Translations under genes and position numbers: made by a program
In this document: one piece after another, positions 18,778 to 28,222 of the stretch
Layout of the letters: every line of letters begins with the position of its first letter
Position numbering within the stretch: the stretch's first letter is position 1
Assembly: GCA_963754335.1 (NCBI GenBank)
Contig: CAVWFQ010000008.1
Span: forward strand, 1-64,000
Direction: 5' to 3'
Length of the DNA stretch: 64,000 nt
DNA from: JBBSDP01 sp963754335
GTDB taxonomy: Bacteria; Planctomycetota; Phycisphaerae; Tepidisphaerales; Tepidisphaeraceae
The notes under the pieces: generated by a model
Databases searched by the model: none
Seen by the model: only the letters and a program-made list of their open reading frames with translations
What the model was told of the DNA's origin: nothing

Positions 18778-19386
18778 ATGAAAAGCCGATCGATTTGCCG
18801 TTGTCTTTCGCTGCTCACGCTGCCGTTCATGGGAATCCTCGTCGGATGCCAGAACGCGCAGGTGGGGCACCCCCTAACGGAAAAACTGAGCGGCAATGAC
18901 CTGGATTCGCAGATGGAATTCTGGCATTCGCTGGCCGAGCGGCATGTCACGAGCAATGACGAGGCCTTTCATGGGTTGTTGCTTTATGTCGACGGAAAAG
19001 ACGATTCGGCCGATTATGCTCAGCGCGTGGCCACGCTGAAATCGCGCGGGATGCTACCGGCCGGCTTTTCCGGGCCCGCTCATCAGGCGGTCGATCGCGG
19101 CGTCCTCGCCGTTGGCATCGTCAAAGTGCTGGATCTTAAAGGCGGGCTTTTTCTGCATCTATTTCCCAAATCGGAGCGATACGCCGTTCGTGAATTGGTC
19201 TTCGACGGCGTCTATCCGTCGAGCAGCCCCAATCAGACATTCAGCGGGACCGAATTCGTTGGCGTTGTCGGGAAGATGGAGGATTTCCAGCGCACCGCCG
19301 GCACTGGAAATGCCGTTGAAGAAGCACACCAAATTTCGACTCCACCGCCGGCGCTGGTCGAACCTGTTCCGCCGCCTAAGACCTGA
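18778..19386 (+). CDS. Lipoprotein of unknown function next to the porin
   Basis: A 202-residue lipoprotein: MKSRSICRCLSLLTLPFMG then ILVGCQNAQ, lipobox LVGC. The mature region has HSLAERHVTSNDEAFHGLLL and a C-terminal proline-rich tail (TPPPALVEPVPPPK). GAGGAATCC precedes the ATG, 20 bp after the inferred porin stop, so co-transcription is likely. No domain is recognised. Confidence 0.75.
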   Translation: MKSRSICRCLSLLTLPFMGILVGCQNAQVGHPLTEKLSGNDLDSQMEFWHSLAERHVTSNDEAFHGLLLYVDGKDDSADYAQRVATLKSRGMLPAGFSGPAHQAVDRGVLAVGIVKVLDLKGGLFLHLFPKSERYAVRELVFDGVYPSSSPNQTFSGTEFVGVVGKMEDFQRTAGTGNAVEEAHQISTPPPALVEPVPPPKT

Positions 19387-19478
19387 TCTTCCCGGTCCGG
19401 CGATAATTTCGGGTAGTTTGGGTCGCACTCAAACGACGGCGATGAGTCCATTTAAATTACAATTTTGTCACGACAACT

Positions 19479-19506
19479 TTGACTGAGCCCTGAATTGCGA
19501 TAGAAT
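19479..19506 (+). promoter_or_regulatory. Sigma-70-type promoter for the FecR-domain gene
   Basis: TTGACT and TAGAAT are spaced by 16 bp; each matches the consensus at five of six bases. The ATG of the FecR gene lies 36 bases after the -10 box. Confidence 0.55.
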
Positions 19507-19541
19507 GCTTGCTTCATTTCTCGAAATCAAAAGAGGTTTGT

Positions 19542-21026
19542 ATGCACACTCGTCTTTCCGCACTTCTCGGATTTTGTGCCGCCACGATGATTGGGCCGGT
19601 GTTGTGTCTCGCGAATGAAGCCGTCAACAGCAATGCGCCCGCGCCTTCGACCGGACCTGCCGCTGCCGTTGAGCAGATGAAGATCATTATCGCCGAGGTG
19701 AAGGGCCTCGTGCAGGTACGCGTCGATGAGAATGCGGCATGGCAGGCAGCAAAAGTTGGGATGGAGCTGGATGCCGGCGCGGAATTCCGTACCGGCCCGC
19801 GCAGCAGCGTCTTATGCCAGATCCCTCCGGATCAGACGCTGATCCTCGACCGCCTCGGAACGGTGAAGATCGCCGAGGCAATCAAGAGCGGCAACAAGAT
19901 CAAAACCGATATGATCATGAAGTACGGCCGCACGAGCTACGACATCGAGACGGCCGGCGCCGAACATGAATCGACGATCCGCAGCCCCAGCAGCACGCTG
20001 GCCGTCCGCGGCACTTCGGTGAGCCTGTATGACCAGCCTCCCTTCATGCCCGAAGCCGACAGTTTTCACGGCCGCGCCCTTTATCGCACCGGCCAGAAAA
20101 AGTCGTATTTCGGCGGCAAGAAATTCACCTCTATTGCGGCCAATTCATCGAACGCGGCGGATTCGGCGATTTCGAAAACAGTCGTTGATCCCGTTTCGTC
20201 GCTCACCCTGACCAGCAGTGAACAGCGCTATATCGCCAACGAAACTTCCCGGGGGGCGATTCTGAACTTCGATTCCACCGCAAACATTCCATTCGTGAAA
20301 GACGGCCCCGGTCCCGATTCGGACGCGACCCTCGCCAGCCTTGCGGGCCCAGGCCTGGATGTCTTCCTCCGCTGGAACGGCAACGCGAATCTCAACATGG
20401 TCGTGGACCTGGAAGCGGGCGATCAGGCGAAAGTCCTGAGCAACTTCAACCCCAACCAGTTTCTCTACCCCGGGTTCAACCTGAATCATCTGCCCAACGG
20501 CGGGTTCATTCCCTACGATGATCGCGGTGGCCCGCGCGGAGGACAGGAAGCCGCCTTCTTTCCAAATCCACCGGTTGGGGTCTATGGCGTTTCTGCCATT
20601 TTCGTATCCGGCAGCCCGGTAGACCTTACCTTCAACGCCTACCTGAATGGAAAGCCCCTCGATCTGCTGGCGTTCCAAGTCGACTCGGCTGGCAATTTTG
20701 TCACCGACGCGAATGGCAATTTCGTTCTGGTGAAGAACACGCAGATCGTTCGTCCGACCAGTTCCAGTAATAACGACGTTTCAGCAATTTTCTTCGCCCC
20801 CGCAAACCCGGGCCTCGAATCACACGCGATTCCGGAGCCACCTCTTACCCTGGACCCGCTGCCGGGCACCACGGGCCAACAGGCGACGGCGAAGCAAAAA
20901 ACAGCATCTCACGCATCAGTTGCTTCCCACTCGAAGTTATCGCCTCCGGCCAGGAGTTCTACAGTGAAAGTAGCCGTCATGCCGACGTTCCATGCAGTTT
21001 CCGTTTCGTCGCCTCGCGGCAGGTAG
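19542..21026 (+). CDS. FecR-domain exported protein
   Basis: A 494-residue protein with signal peptide (MHTRLSALLGFCAATMIGPV) and a FecR-type domain: IIAEVKGLVQVRVDENAAWQ, VGMELDAGAEFRTGPRSSVL, then IRSPSSTLAVRGTSVSLYDQ. In classical FecR this domain senses at the periplasm; planctomycete versions without sigma factor are usually of unknown role. The C-terminal half (PFVKDGPGPDSDATLASL, LRWNGNANLNMVVDLEAGDQ) resembles a secreted beta-sandwich. The last ~60 residues are Thr/Ser/Pro/Lys-rich. AGAGG precedes the ATG. It has its own likely promoter but follows the porin and lipoprotein genes. Confidence 0.85.
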   Translation: MHTRLSALLGFCAATMIGPVLCLANEAVNSNAPAPSTGPAAAVEQMKIIIAEVKGLVQVRVDENAAWQAAKVGMELDAGAEFRTGPRSSVLCQIPPDQTLILDRLGTVKIAEAIKSGNKIKTDMIMKYGRTSYDIETAGAEHESTIRSPSSTLAVRGTSVSLYDQPPFMPEADSFHGRALYRTGQKKSYFGGKKFTSIAANSSNAADSAISKTVVDPVSSLTLTSSEQRYIANETSRGAILNFDSTANIPFVKDGPGPDSDATLASLAGPGLDVFLRWNGNANLNMVVDLEAGDQAKVLSNFNPNQFLYPGFNLNHLPNGGFIPYDDRGGPRGGQEAAFFPNPPVGVYGVSAIFVSGSPVDLTFNAYLNGKPLDLLAFQVDSAGNFVTDANGNFVLVKNTQIVRPTSSSNNDVSAIFFAPANPGLESHAIPEPPLTLDPLPGTTGQQATAKQKTASHASVASHSKLSPPARSSTVKVAVMPTFHAVSVSSPRGR

Positions 21027-21140
21027 AACCGATCTCGATACGACGGAAAGCACATTTCGTGCGTCGGTAACATGGCCGCTCAAATGCGATCGACATCGCA
21101 AGATACTGCGGTATCTGCCGCGAGCGTCGAATTTTTTCAG

Positions 21141-21168
21141 TTGGCGAGGCCAGAACTGAGGGTATATT
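21141..21168 (+). promoter_or_regulatory. Possible sigma-70-type promoter
   Basis: TTGGCG and TATATT are spaced by 16 bp, 75 bp upstream of the PEP-CTERM gene start. Confidence 0.35.
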
Positions 21169-21243
21169 GTGCTGGAACATGGGTTGATGAAGGACCTGTG
21201 CAATTCCTGTTTCCCGCATGGTCTTGGTTTGTTGGAGAAAATT

Positions 21244-22101
21244 ATGCGATTGCGAGAATCTTCGCTGCGATGCCTGTACGGCTTTCTTCCAATTCTCGCA
21301 GGTGCGGGCGTTTGTTTCGGTGCGGCGGCGGGAAAGCCCAACCTGAGCGGCAACCTGACCAAGGTGACCCAACCCACCAAGAACCAAAAACTTCTGGCCG
21401 ATCCCGCAGGCGCAATCGAGGGATCGAACAGCATCATGTACGATCCAAGCGTGGCGACGCTGACTCAGGTTTTCGCCGAGGCCGAAACAGGCAGAGTATT
21501 GCCATCGCAGCTCCAATATGCGCCGACAGCCACGGGCTACTACCTGGATAAGATTGTGGTCGACGGGTTTGCAGCGAACGGAACGACGCCTGAAGATGTG
21601 ACAACTAAATTCGATGCCAACTCCAGTGACCCAAATATGCAGGGCCTCAAGTGGGTGCCCACCGCGTCACAACTTCCCGCCATTCAGTCCGGTTTTGTCC
21701 AAGTGTTCTGGTCAGATTTGGCGCCGGATGGCAGCGGCAATCTGCCGAATCTCGATAATCCCACCAACTACAACAATGCGAAGGCGGCCGTGCCCGATAC
21801 GACCGCAGAGACCAACAACGCCGCCGGCGACAACAACACGTATGCGGCGTTTTTCGGTCCGGTGAGTAATAATGCGAATGCTTTTGCTCAGTACGTGGTT
21901 TATGCCGACCCGGGTACGCATTTCACGACGGCCGATGAATACACGGCGCTGTTGGACGACGGATCGACGATCAAATACACCGCCGGCGAGATCGGTCCTG
22001 CCATCGTAGGAAGCGATTTTGCTCCTGAGCCTTCCTCCATCGCGATGATCTGCATTGGCGCGGCGATGATGCTTCGTCGTCGCCGCTCAACGGTTGGCTG
22101 A
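21244..22101 (+). CDS. PEP-CTERM-type exported protein
   Basis: The 285-residue product starts MRLRESSLRCLYGFLPILAG with a signal peptide and ends with the tag PEPSSIAMICIGAAMMLRRR, a PEP box, hydrophobic helix and Arg cluster. The body is Asn/Thr/Asp-rich (NPTNYNNAKAAVPDTTAETN) with no named domain. GGAG stands seven bases before the ATG at 21244. An exosortase would be required elsewhere in the genome. It is separate from the FecR gene by 217 bp. Confidence 0.82.
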   Translation: MRLRESSLRCLYGFLPILAGAGVCFGAAAGKPNLSGNLTKVTQPTKNQKLLADPAGAIEGSNSIMYDPSVATLTQVFAEAETGRVLPSQLQYAPTATGYYLDKIVVDGFAANGTTPEDVTTKFDANSSDPNMQGLKWVPTASQLPAIQSGFVQVFWSDLAPDGSGNLPNLDNPTNYNNAKAAVPDTTAETNNAAGDNNTYAAFFGPVSNNANAFAQYVVYADPGTHFTTADEYTALLDDGSTIKYTAGEIGPAIVGSDFAPEPSSIAMICIGAAMMLRRRRSTVG

Positions 22102-22250
22102 TCCGCGCAACACCCACCTGCCCGGGTCCTGAATCGCGCGTTGAATCGCGGGCCCGGGTCAGCGCCGGAAATTCATCGTTCACTTCCGGCTGAAGCCAGA
22201 TCGGGCCGCCATTCGACGCCCGCCGTCGCCTTGGTATCCTTCCCCACGGA

Positions 22251-25080
22251 ATGATCCGCCGCGCGCGCAACATCCTCAACAACGGATCGCTCTATGGTCT
22301 TCTGTTGACGGCAATGGTCCTGTCGATGCAGCATGCCGGTGCGCTGGAGAACCTGGAGCACTGGTTTTACGACCAGCGCATCAAATACTTTCAATTTTTC
22401 AACCCGCCGCCGACCGATCGGCTGGTCCATCTGGATATTGACGATGCGGTGATGGAGTCCGTTGGGGCGTGGCCGTGGCCGCGATCTAAACTCGCGGAAA
22501 TGATCGACGAAATCGGGGCTGCCCGGCCACGTTCGATCGCCATGGACATCATTTTTACGGACCCCGCCACCGTTCGATGGGTGCCCCGGGGCGATGGAAA
22601 ATTCGAGGCGATTGACGACGATCAGGTCTTTGCGGCCGCTCTGCGTCGCGCCGGCTGCGCGTTAATCGGAACCTCGCTTCCGTTTGTCCCATCTCAGCCT
22701 CCCAATGTGCTGCACGAGGCCGTTCGTGCCGCACTGGTGGAAGACCTGGAACTCAATCAGGCCGAAGTAGCTGCAAAACTGCGCAAACAGGGAAACGCCG
22801 ATCGCGGACTCGACGAGCAAGTGGCGAGAGAGTTTCTCGCCGCCCGTCGCGAAGCGGTCTATTTTTGCGTGCGCCGCGAGCTCGCGCGCAGCCATACACA
22901 GTCGCGCAGCTCCGCAAGATTCTGCTGAGAGAGACCGACGAGAATCAGCGCAATGCGGTAGGGCACGTCCTGGAGGACGCATACCGGCAGGCAACGGCCG
23001 ATCTGGCCCTGCTGCGCTTCTCCCGTCCGGCGCCGGTGAACGTTTCTCCGCTGCTTCAAGCCGACGAGGAGCATGCGCCGGTCCCCGCGCTGACAAGGGC
23101 CGTGGCATCGGCGGCGTTCGTCGATTATCCGCCGGAGTCGAGCGGCACGGTGCGCCGCGTGCCCTTGTTTCTCGAACACAACGGCCGGATGTATCCCCAT
23201 ATTTCCATCGCCATGGCGGCGATGGAACTCGGGGCGAAACTCGACGAATTCAGGTTTACTGAAGATTCAGTCACCGTTCCGCGCCATTTCGGGGAAGGGG
23301 ATGATGTCGTCATTCCCGTTTATACGATCCAGTCAGAAACCCTTCATCGCTCGGTTCCGATGATGTTCGACATTCCGTTCTTCGGCACCAGCCGCTGGGA
23401 GACCATGTACGACAAGGTGGGGGTGCACACATGTCGCTCATCGCCGTGTGGGATCTCTGCCAGACTCGGCATCGACTGCTGGAAAACTCCAAACAGGCCG
23501 ACGAGGCGCTGCGAGCAGGCTATGAAGCTTCCGACCCAGCCAGGCTGGATGCATTCAACCGGAATCCCCCGGCTCCCGACGACGTGGAGACACGCGAAAA
23601 AATGATTCGGGCCCTCCTGGCCGACTATGGACCGTTCTTCGATGCTGCCGAAAAGACCCGGCCTCAGGACCTTCCTGACGACGTCGTGCGCCACGATAAC
23701 GCAGTTTTGGCGGCGACAGGCAAAGCGCTGCGCATTGCCCTTGAACAATATCCGCGCCTGCTGCGCCAACTCGAAATACAACGCAATCAATTGGCAACCC
23801 GCCTGCGTGATCGTGCGGTGCTGATCGGCTGGACCGCCACCGCATCGCTTTCCGATAAAGTCCCGACTCCGCTCCACTCGGATTGCCCCGGCGTCGTGAT
23901 TCACGGCGTCATTTACAACGCGATCATGACCGGTCATTTCTGGCGGCGCGTGCCCAACTGGGTAAATGCCCTGGTCACCGTCGGCGCGGGGCTGATCGCG
24001 ACCCTCTTTGCCAGCCGGCTTACACCGAGCCGGGCCTTTGTTTATGCGATCCTCCTGGCGGCGGGATACGCCGTCTTCAACGGCTTGATCCTTTTCGATC
24101 GCGGCGGGCGCATCGTCAGCTTATCGGGGCCGCTGATCTGTATCGCCGTGGTTTGGGCGGGTTGCACGCTGGTGCGTCTTCTGGTGGAGAGTATGGAGCG
24201 GGCCCGCATCACCCGGCGATTCAGCAGCTATGTCGATCCGTCGCTGGTGTCGTACGTGGCCGACCATCCCGACCAGGTGCGCCTGGAAGGGCAGGTGCGC
24301 GAGCTGACCGTCGTCTTCACCGACCTCGAAGGGTTCACGAAGCTGACCGAGCAGATCGGCGAAAAGACCGTCGCGATTCTCAACGAATTCATGGGTATGG
24401 CCGTCCCCATCATCCGCAGCCACAAAGGGCTCGTGAACAAATTTCTCGGGGACGGGATCATGTTCTTTTTCGGCGCGCCGCTCGAATTGCCCGATCACGC
24501 CGCCCGCGCCATCGCCACCGTGCTCGATCTGCAATCGGCGATGGCCCGTCTCAACGAAACTTTCGTCGCCCGCGGGCTTCCGAAACTCGGCCTGCGCGTC
24601 GGAATCAGCACCGGACAGATGGTGGTGGGGGATGCCGGCTCGGCCGACGCCTCCGACTACACCGTTCTCGGAAGCTGCGTGAATCTTGGCGCGCGCCTGG
24701 AGTCGGCGAACAAATTGATCGGCAGCCGCTGTCTCATCACCGACCGCACCGTCGAAATGGCCGGAGATCGGTTTCTCATTCGGCCGATCGGAAAACTGTG
24801 CGTGGTCGGCATGCAGTCCGGAACGATGACGCACGAGGCGCTGGCGCGGCAGGAGGACGCCACCGACGCGCAGCGCCAGCTCGCCACCCTCAGTCGCGAT
24901 GTGGTTGAATGCTTCATGGCCGGAAAGCTGGATGATTGCCTGCAGGCCATCGAACGGATGGAATCGGCTCTGGGCCCAAGTAAATTAACGGCCCTCTATC
25001 GCGAACAGGTCGAAACGGCCAGGGTTCGACTGAAACCCGGCGAAACTTTCGATTGCCAGATTGTGCTGACCGAGAAATAA
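22251..25080 (+). CDS. CHASE2-domain membrane adenylate cyclase, class III, two frameshifts
   Basis: An N-terminal TM helix precedes a CHASE2 extracellular sensor domain (LEHWFYDQRIKYFQFFNPPP, RLVHLDIDDAVMESVGAWPW). Three further TM helices at about 23950-24180 lead to a class III cyclase domain: VVFTDLEGFTKLTEQ (metal-binding Asp), VNKFLGDGIMFFFGAP and DASDYTVLGSCVNLGARLE. The Lys of KFLGDG and Asp of SDYTV are the residues that select adenine, so the product should be cAMP. One-base frame changes occur near 22866 and near 23425. All three frames are collinear with the family, so one gene is intended. Whether the ligand is known cannot be told. Confidence 0.88.
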
Positions 25081-25320
25081 GTCAGGGCGAATCAGGTGAA
25101 CGGGTGCCAGGAGCGATTTTTTGCGCTGGACAATGCCCGCAATGACTGTGCTGGAATCTCGGTCAAATCCCTGGTTGAGTGAGTCTTATTTCCCTGCTTA
25201 GCCGCTGCGCCTACGCGGCGTCGACCGAAGGTCGAATGGCGCACGGTCTCAGAGGAGAATCCCTCGAAGGAAACTCGCCTTTTCATACCTTTCATGAGCG
25301 AACGACGTGAAGGACAGCCA

Positions 25321-25749
25321 ATGAGAACTGGAACCGGAAGCGTGCGGCGGCAGCTTGGAGGAAAAGGTATGTTCGCCACGGTCCGGCTCAATGCCATTCT
25401 CGACCGGCCGGGCCGAGGCCTTACCATATCTTTTGACCCATCGGTCGCAAACGATCCAACGGCGGCACAATACATTCCGGCCGTCACCACCGGGATACGG
25501 TACGCCTGGGAGAAAGTTCGCGGCTTCGCCCGACCCGATCGTGCAGTGGTTACGGTGCTGGAGATCGGGGTCCTGATGGTCGACACGACCGAGATCTCGG
25601 TACTCTACGCCTCATCGCTCGCGATGTGGGATGCGCTGAATCTACATCCGAAGGAACCGATAATCGGCGGTATTTCGGGGAGATGTCGAAGTGAGTCGCG
25701 GTTGCCGGTGCAAAAAACCTCGCCGACGGCCCGGATCGCAGCGGTATAA
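25321..25749 (+). CDS. Hypothetical protein
   Basis: A 142-residue protein of unknown function: GMFATVRLNAILDRPGRGLT, PAVTTGIRYAWEKVRGFARP and VVTVLEIGVLMVDTTEISVL look like a genuine mixed alpha/beta domain. GAAGGA stands six bases before the ATG at 25321. Beyond residue ~118 the frame becomes Arg/Ser-rich. A one-base shift near 25675 would end the protein at about 25690 (FGEMSK), with the phosphatase following, so the 3' end is uncertain. Confidence 0.55.
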   Translation: MRTGTGSVRRQLGGKGMFATVRLNAILDRPGRGLTISFDPSVANDPTAAQYIPAVTTGIRYAWEKVRGFARPDRAVVTVLEIGVLMVDTTEISVLYASSLAMWDALNLHPKEPIIGGISGRCRSESRLPVQKTSPTARIAAV

Positions 25750-25772
25750 AATACGCCATTTATTTCTCGACG

Positions 25773-26429
25773 ATGGCGCTGGGCGCGGCGTTCATAGCAG
25801 TAGCGGTCGCGGCCAATGCCCCGACTCGCATCCTGCTGGCGTGGACTTCTGTTTCCTTCGCAATTGTCGCGACCGCGTACTGGAGCAATGGCCCGCGGCT
25901 ATTGCTTAAGCGCAATAATGGATCGCAGCCACTATGGAGCTGGCTGGCGCTTGGGCCTCATTTCCTTCTCACCCGCATTTCGTTCGGCCTTTATCGCCTG
26001 GCGCACCCTCGCAACCCGGCGTGCGCCGAAGTGTCGCCGGGGTTGTCGTTCAGCCGGCGGCCCACTCGGTCCGAGGCGACGCACATCGCAGTTCAGTGGT
26101 CGGGAGTTCTCGATCTCGCGGCGGAATTCCCGCGGGCGAGCATTGACTCCGATCATTACCTGTCGCTTCCGCTCCTCGACGGCGCCGTTCCGACCAGCGG
26201 ACAATTGCAACAGGCGCTGGCGTGGATCGATAACAAGCTCGAGACCGGTCCGGTGCTTGTTCATTGCGCCCTCGGCCATGGTCGGACGGGGTGTGTCGTG
26301 CTGGCATGGTTGCTCGTCCACCATCGGGTGTCGGATATCGACGCGGGCATCGAACGCCTTCGCGCCTTGCGATCCGGGTTTGGCTTATCGAAAGCGCAAT
26401 CGGAGAGGGCCAGGCTGCACAACTTATGA
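25773..26429 (+). CDS. Membrane-attached dual-specificity/tyrosine phosphatase
   Basis: Residues 1-60 form two TM helices (MALGAAFIAVAVAANAP, RILLAWTSVSFAIVATAYWS); a cytosolic phosphatase domain follows with the P-loop VLVHCALGHGRTGCVV, the HCx5R signature of Cys-dependent phosphatases. The Asp general acid could be in SLPLLDGAVPT. The substrate may be a phosphoprotein or an inositol/lipid phosphate. The reading frame is open upstream of the ATG (GIKYAIYFST), and a GTG start at 25690 plus a one-base change in an A-run would add 27 residues. Its stop overlaps the next ATG by 4 bp. Confidence 0.8.
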   Translation: MALGAAFIAVAVAANAPTRILLAWTSVSFAIVATAYWSNGPRLLLKRNNGSQPLWSWLALGPHFLLTRISFGLYRLAHPRNPACAEVSPGLSFSRRPTRSEATHIAVQWSGVLDLAAEFPRASIDSDHYLSLPLLDGAVPTSGQLQQALAWIDNKLETGPVLVHCALGHGRTGCVVLAWLLVHHRVSDIDAGIERLRALRSGFGLSKAQSERARLHNL

Positions 26430-27162
26430 ATCGAAGCCTGAAATCGGTCCTTGCGCTGGTGATCCTCGTCTCCCTCGTCGCATGCGCAATGGGATGGACG
26501 GTCGGGGGAATCGAAGGCGTACCAAGTTCGCGTTTTTGGATGCGGGTGTCGGGATTGCTTGCAGTCGGGGCGCTGATACTCCTTCTTCGCGCAGAGTTCC
26601 GCCAGGATCTGGCACCCGATTTCCTGAGAAGGGGGGTTAAAGCTTATTTCGAACAAAACGGCCTCTGCTTAGCAGTGTTGCCTTCGGTTGAAAACAATCA
26701 TTTTGCATGGCAGATTTTGTTTCAAAACCGATTTGAGCGGGCGTGCAGATCGACAATCGCCTTTCGCCCGGCTGCGCCGACGTTCGGTTTCCGCAAGCCC
26801 ACTCTAAGCGGCGTCAAAGTTGAAATCGATTGCCCAGGCGGAGCATTCGGCTTCGTATCGATTCCGTATCAGGTCGAATCCGAATATCAAACCAAGCAAG
26901 TGCAATTTGAATTGATCGCATCCACCACATTTCCCGATGGCAAAGGAAGATGCTCCGATTCCGCGACGGCCTGGCGGTCGGCAAACGCCATAAATCAGGC
27001 GTGGACCTCGCGATCACGACGCTCAGCGTGCTCGCGTTGCATCCTCACTTTACCCATTCGGCGAGATTTAAGGTTCGAATGCCTCAAAGCCTATCCAGTG
27101 AGACAATCGGAGAGCCAAGCCAAATGATTATCTGGCGTCCAGGCGACAGTATCCCGGCATGA
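26426..27162 (+). CDS. Membrane protein of unknown function, frameshifted
   Basis: Two N-terminal TM helices (LALVILVSLVACAMGW, VSGLLAVGALILLLRAEF) are followed by a soluble beta-rich domain (NHFAWQILFQNRFERACRST, VEIDCPGGAFGFVSIPYQVE). The frame changes near 26948 (GGCAAAGGAAGATG): the new frame reads MLRFRDGLAVGKRHKSGVDL and ends RPGDSIPA at 27162, while the old one turns Arg/Ser-rich. It overlaps the phosphatase stop and the next start by 4 bp each, so the three genes form a translationally coupled operon. Confidence 0.65.
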
Positions 27163-27527
27163 TGCACACAACGTGTATCCCTCGCGACGGTGCCGGGCAA
27201 CGCGCCCAACTTAGACCGACGGTGGACCGCCACCCAACGGATTGGCGAGTTGAAATGATCTACGACTGCCGATCCTGCAATTTCAAAACGGCGGGTGGGC
27301 GTCTCCCGACGGTAACCTGCGGACTCTACTTTTTCGGTCTGATCTGTCTCTGGGTTATCGCCATCCTGTTTGCTCTGAAGATTGCTCGACGGGCGGGAGT
27401 TCCGACGGCGTCTCATTTCCACTTGCGGCTGATCATCGTGCCGCTAACTGTGGTCGTGTCGATTGGCGGCGCTTTTCTTATTGAACTGGATCCTCCAGCG
27501 GCTGGAATGGCGCGTCGTCTCGCGTAG
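27159..27527 (+). CDS. Membrane protein with paired CxxC, probably frameshifted
   Basis: The 122-residue frame has MIYDCRSCNFKTAGGRLP (CxxC), two TM segments (GLYFFGLICLWVIAILFALK, IIVPLTVVVSIGGAFLI) and then ends abruptly. In the +1 frame near 27475 it continues LLNWILQRLEWRVVSRSRCP with CPQC and ends close to the hairpin at 27590, which would pair two CxxC knuckles across the membrane helices. It overlaps the previous stop by 4 bp. No function known. Confidence 0.5.
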   Translation: MMHTTCIPRDGAGQRAQLRPTVDRHPTDWRVEMIYDCRSCNFKTAGGRLPTVTCGLYFFGLICLWVIAILFALKIARRAGVPTASHFHLRLIIVPLTVVVSIGGAFLIELDPPAAGMARRLA

Positions 27528-27589
27528 TCGCTGTCCGCAATGCCAGTCTCGCCGCTGGACCCGAGGATTCACCGAAGGTTTTGGACATG

Positions 27590-27657
27590 AAGGGGGACAC
27601 TCCAGCTTATCAAGACCTTTTCCTGTTCTGGAAGCAGGAGTGTCCCCCTTTTTATTT
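27590..27657. repeat. Palindrome AAGGGGGACACTCC with T-run
   Basis: AAGGGGGACACTCC (27590-27603) pairs perfectly with GGAGTGTCCCCCTT (27637-27650), followed by TTTATTTCTT. It could serve as a factor-independent terminator of the preceding operon. It looks like a dispersed repeat. Confidence 0.7.
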
Positions 27658-27711
27658 CTTCGGCGGATCGTCTCCGCCTTACCTTTTGGTTCTCCGGTAC
27701 AATTGCTGTTA

Positions 27712-28222
27712 GTGCGGCACTGGCTGTTCATCTTTCTGTTTACGATTTCACTTGTGCCCGGCGTCGGAATCGCGGTGCTCCTGTTCGTCGATCGCGAATC
27801 CAACACGAGCCGCGAACTGAGCCTGACCGTACCGGGCTCGAACGGCTATGACCATGTCTTTGGCCTCTATCTGACTCAAGGCTAATTTCCTGTGCGGCAT
27901 GATGCGCACCAATGATCCGGTCGGATGGCAATTTCGCTTTACGGTGGACCATGACGAAAGCGTTGGCTTCAATTGTTTGGTAGTCGCAACGCAGCACATG
28001 CAGCAACTGCCGGCCTGGGGCGGATTCGGCGCGGCGAGCCGTACGAATCGGCCGAAGGGGGAAGTGTTTCAGTCGACGTATGTCGTAATGGCGCCGGCGT
28101 GGTTTGCGGTTGCGCTCTTCGCCCTCCCTGCGATTGGATTCATGATCTTCGGCGTCCGTAAATGGATCCGACGATTTGCGCGGCGTTGGTCGGCACAATT
28201 GCGCGACGTGTCTTCAGATTAG
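27712..28222 (+). CDS. Two-TM planctomycete-type membrane protein, frameshifted
   Basis: The start is a GTG (VRHWLFIFLFTISLVPGVGI), giving a first TM helix; the second frame, entered near 27882 by a one-base change (GGCTAATTTCC), ends with a second TM helix (APAWFAVALFALPAIGFMIF) and a basic tail. The layout of N-terminal helix, short extracytoplasmic domain, C-terminal helix and Arg-rich end is that of a numerous small-membrane-protein family in planctomycetes. The related protein at 52395-52986 carries a C-terminal zinc ribbon, which this one lacks. The 3' end overlaps the convergent gene by 4 bp. Confidence 0.6.

Noticed and set aside
23883..24908. 341-codon frame inside the adenylate cyclase
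   Set aside because: Arg-rich out-of-frame shadow of the catalytic domain.
27590..27657. Coding through the GGGGGACACTCC palindrome
   Set aside because: The frame is open across it, but the palindrome is a repeat-like stem with a T-run and the flanking protein segments belong to two different membrane proteins.
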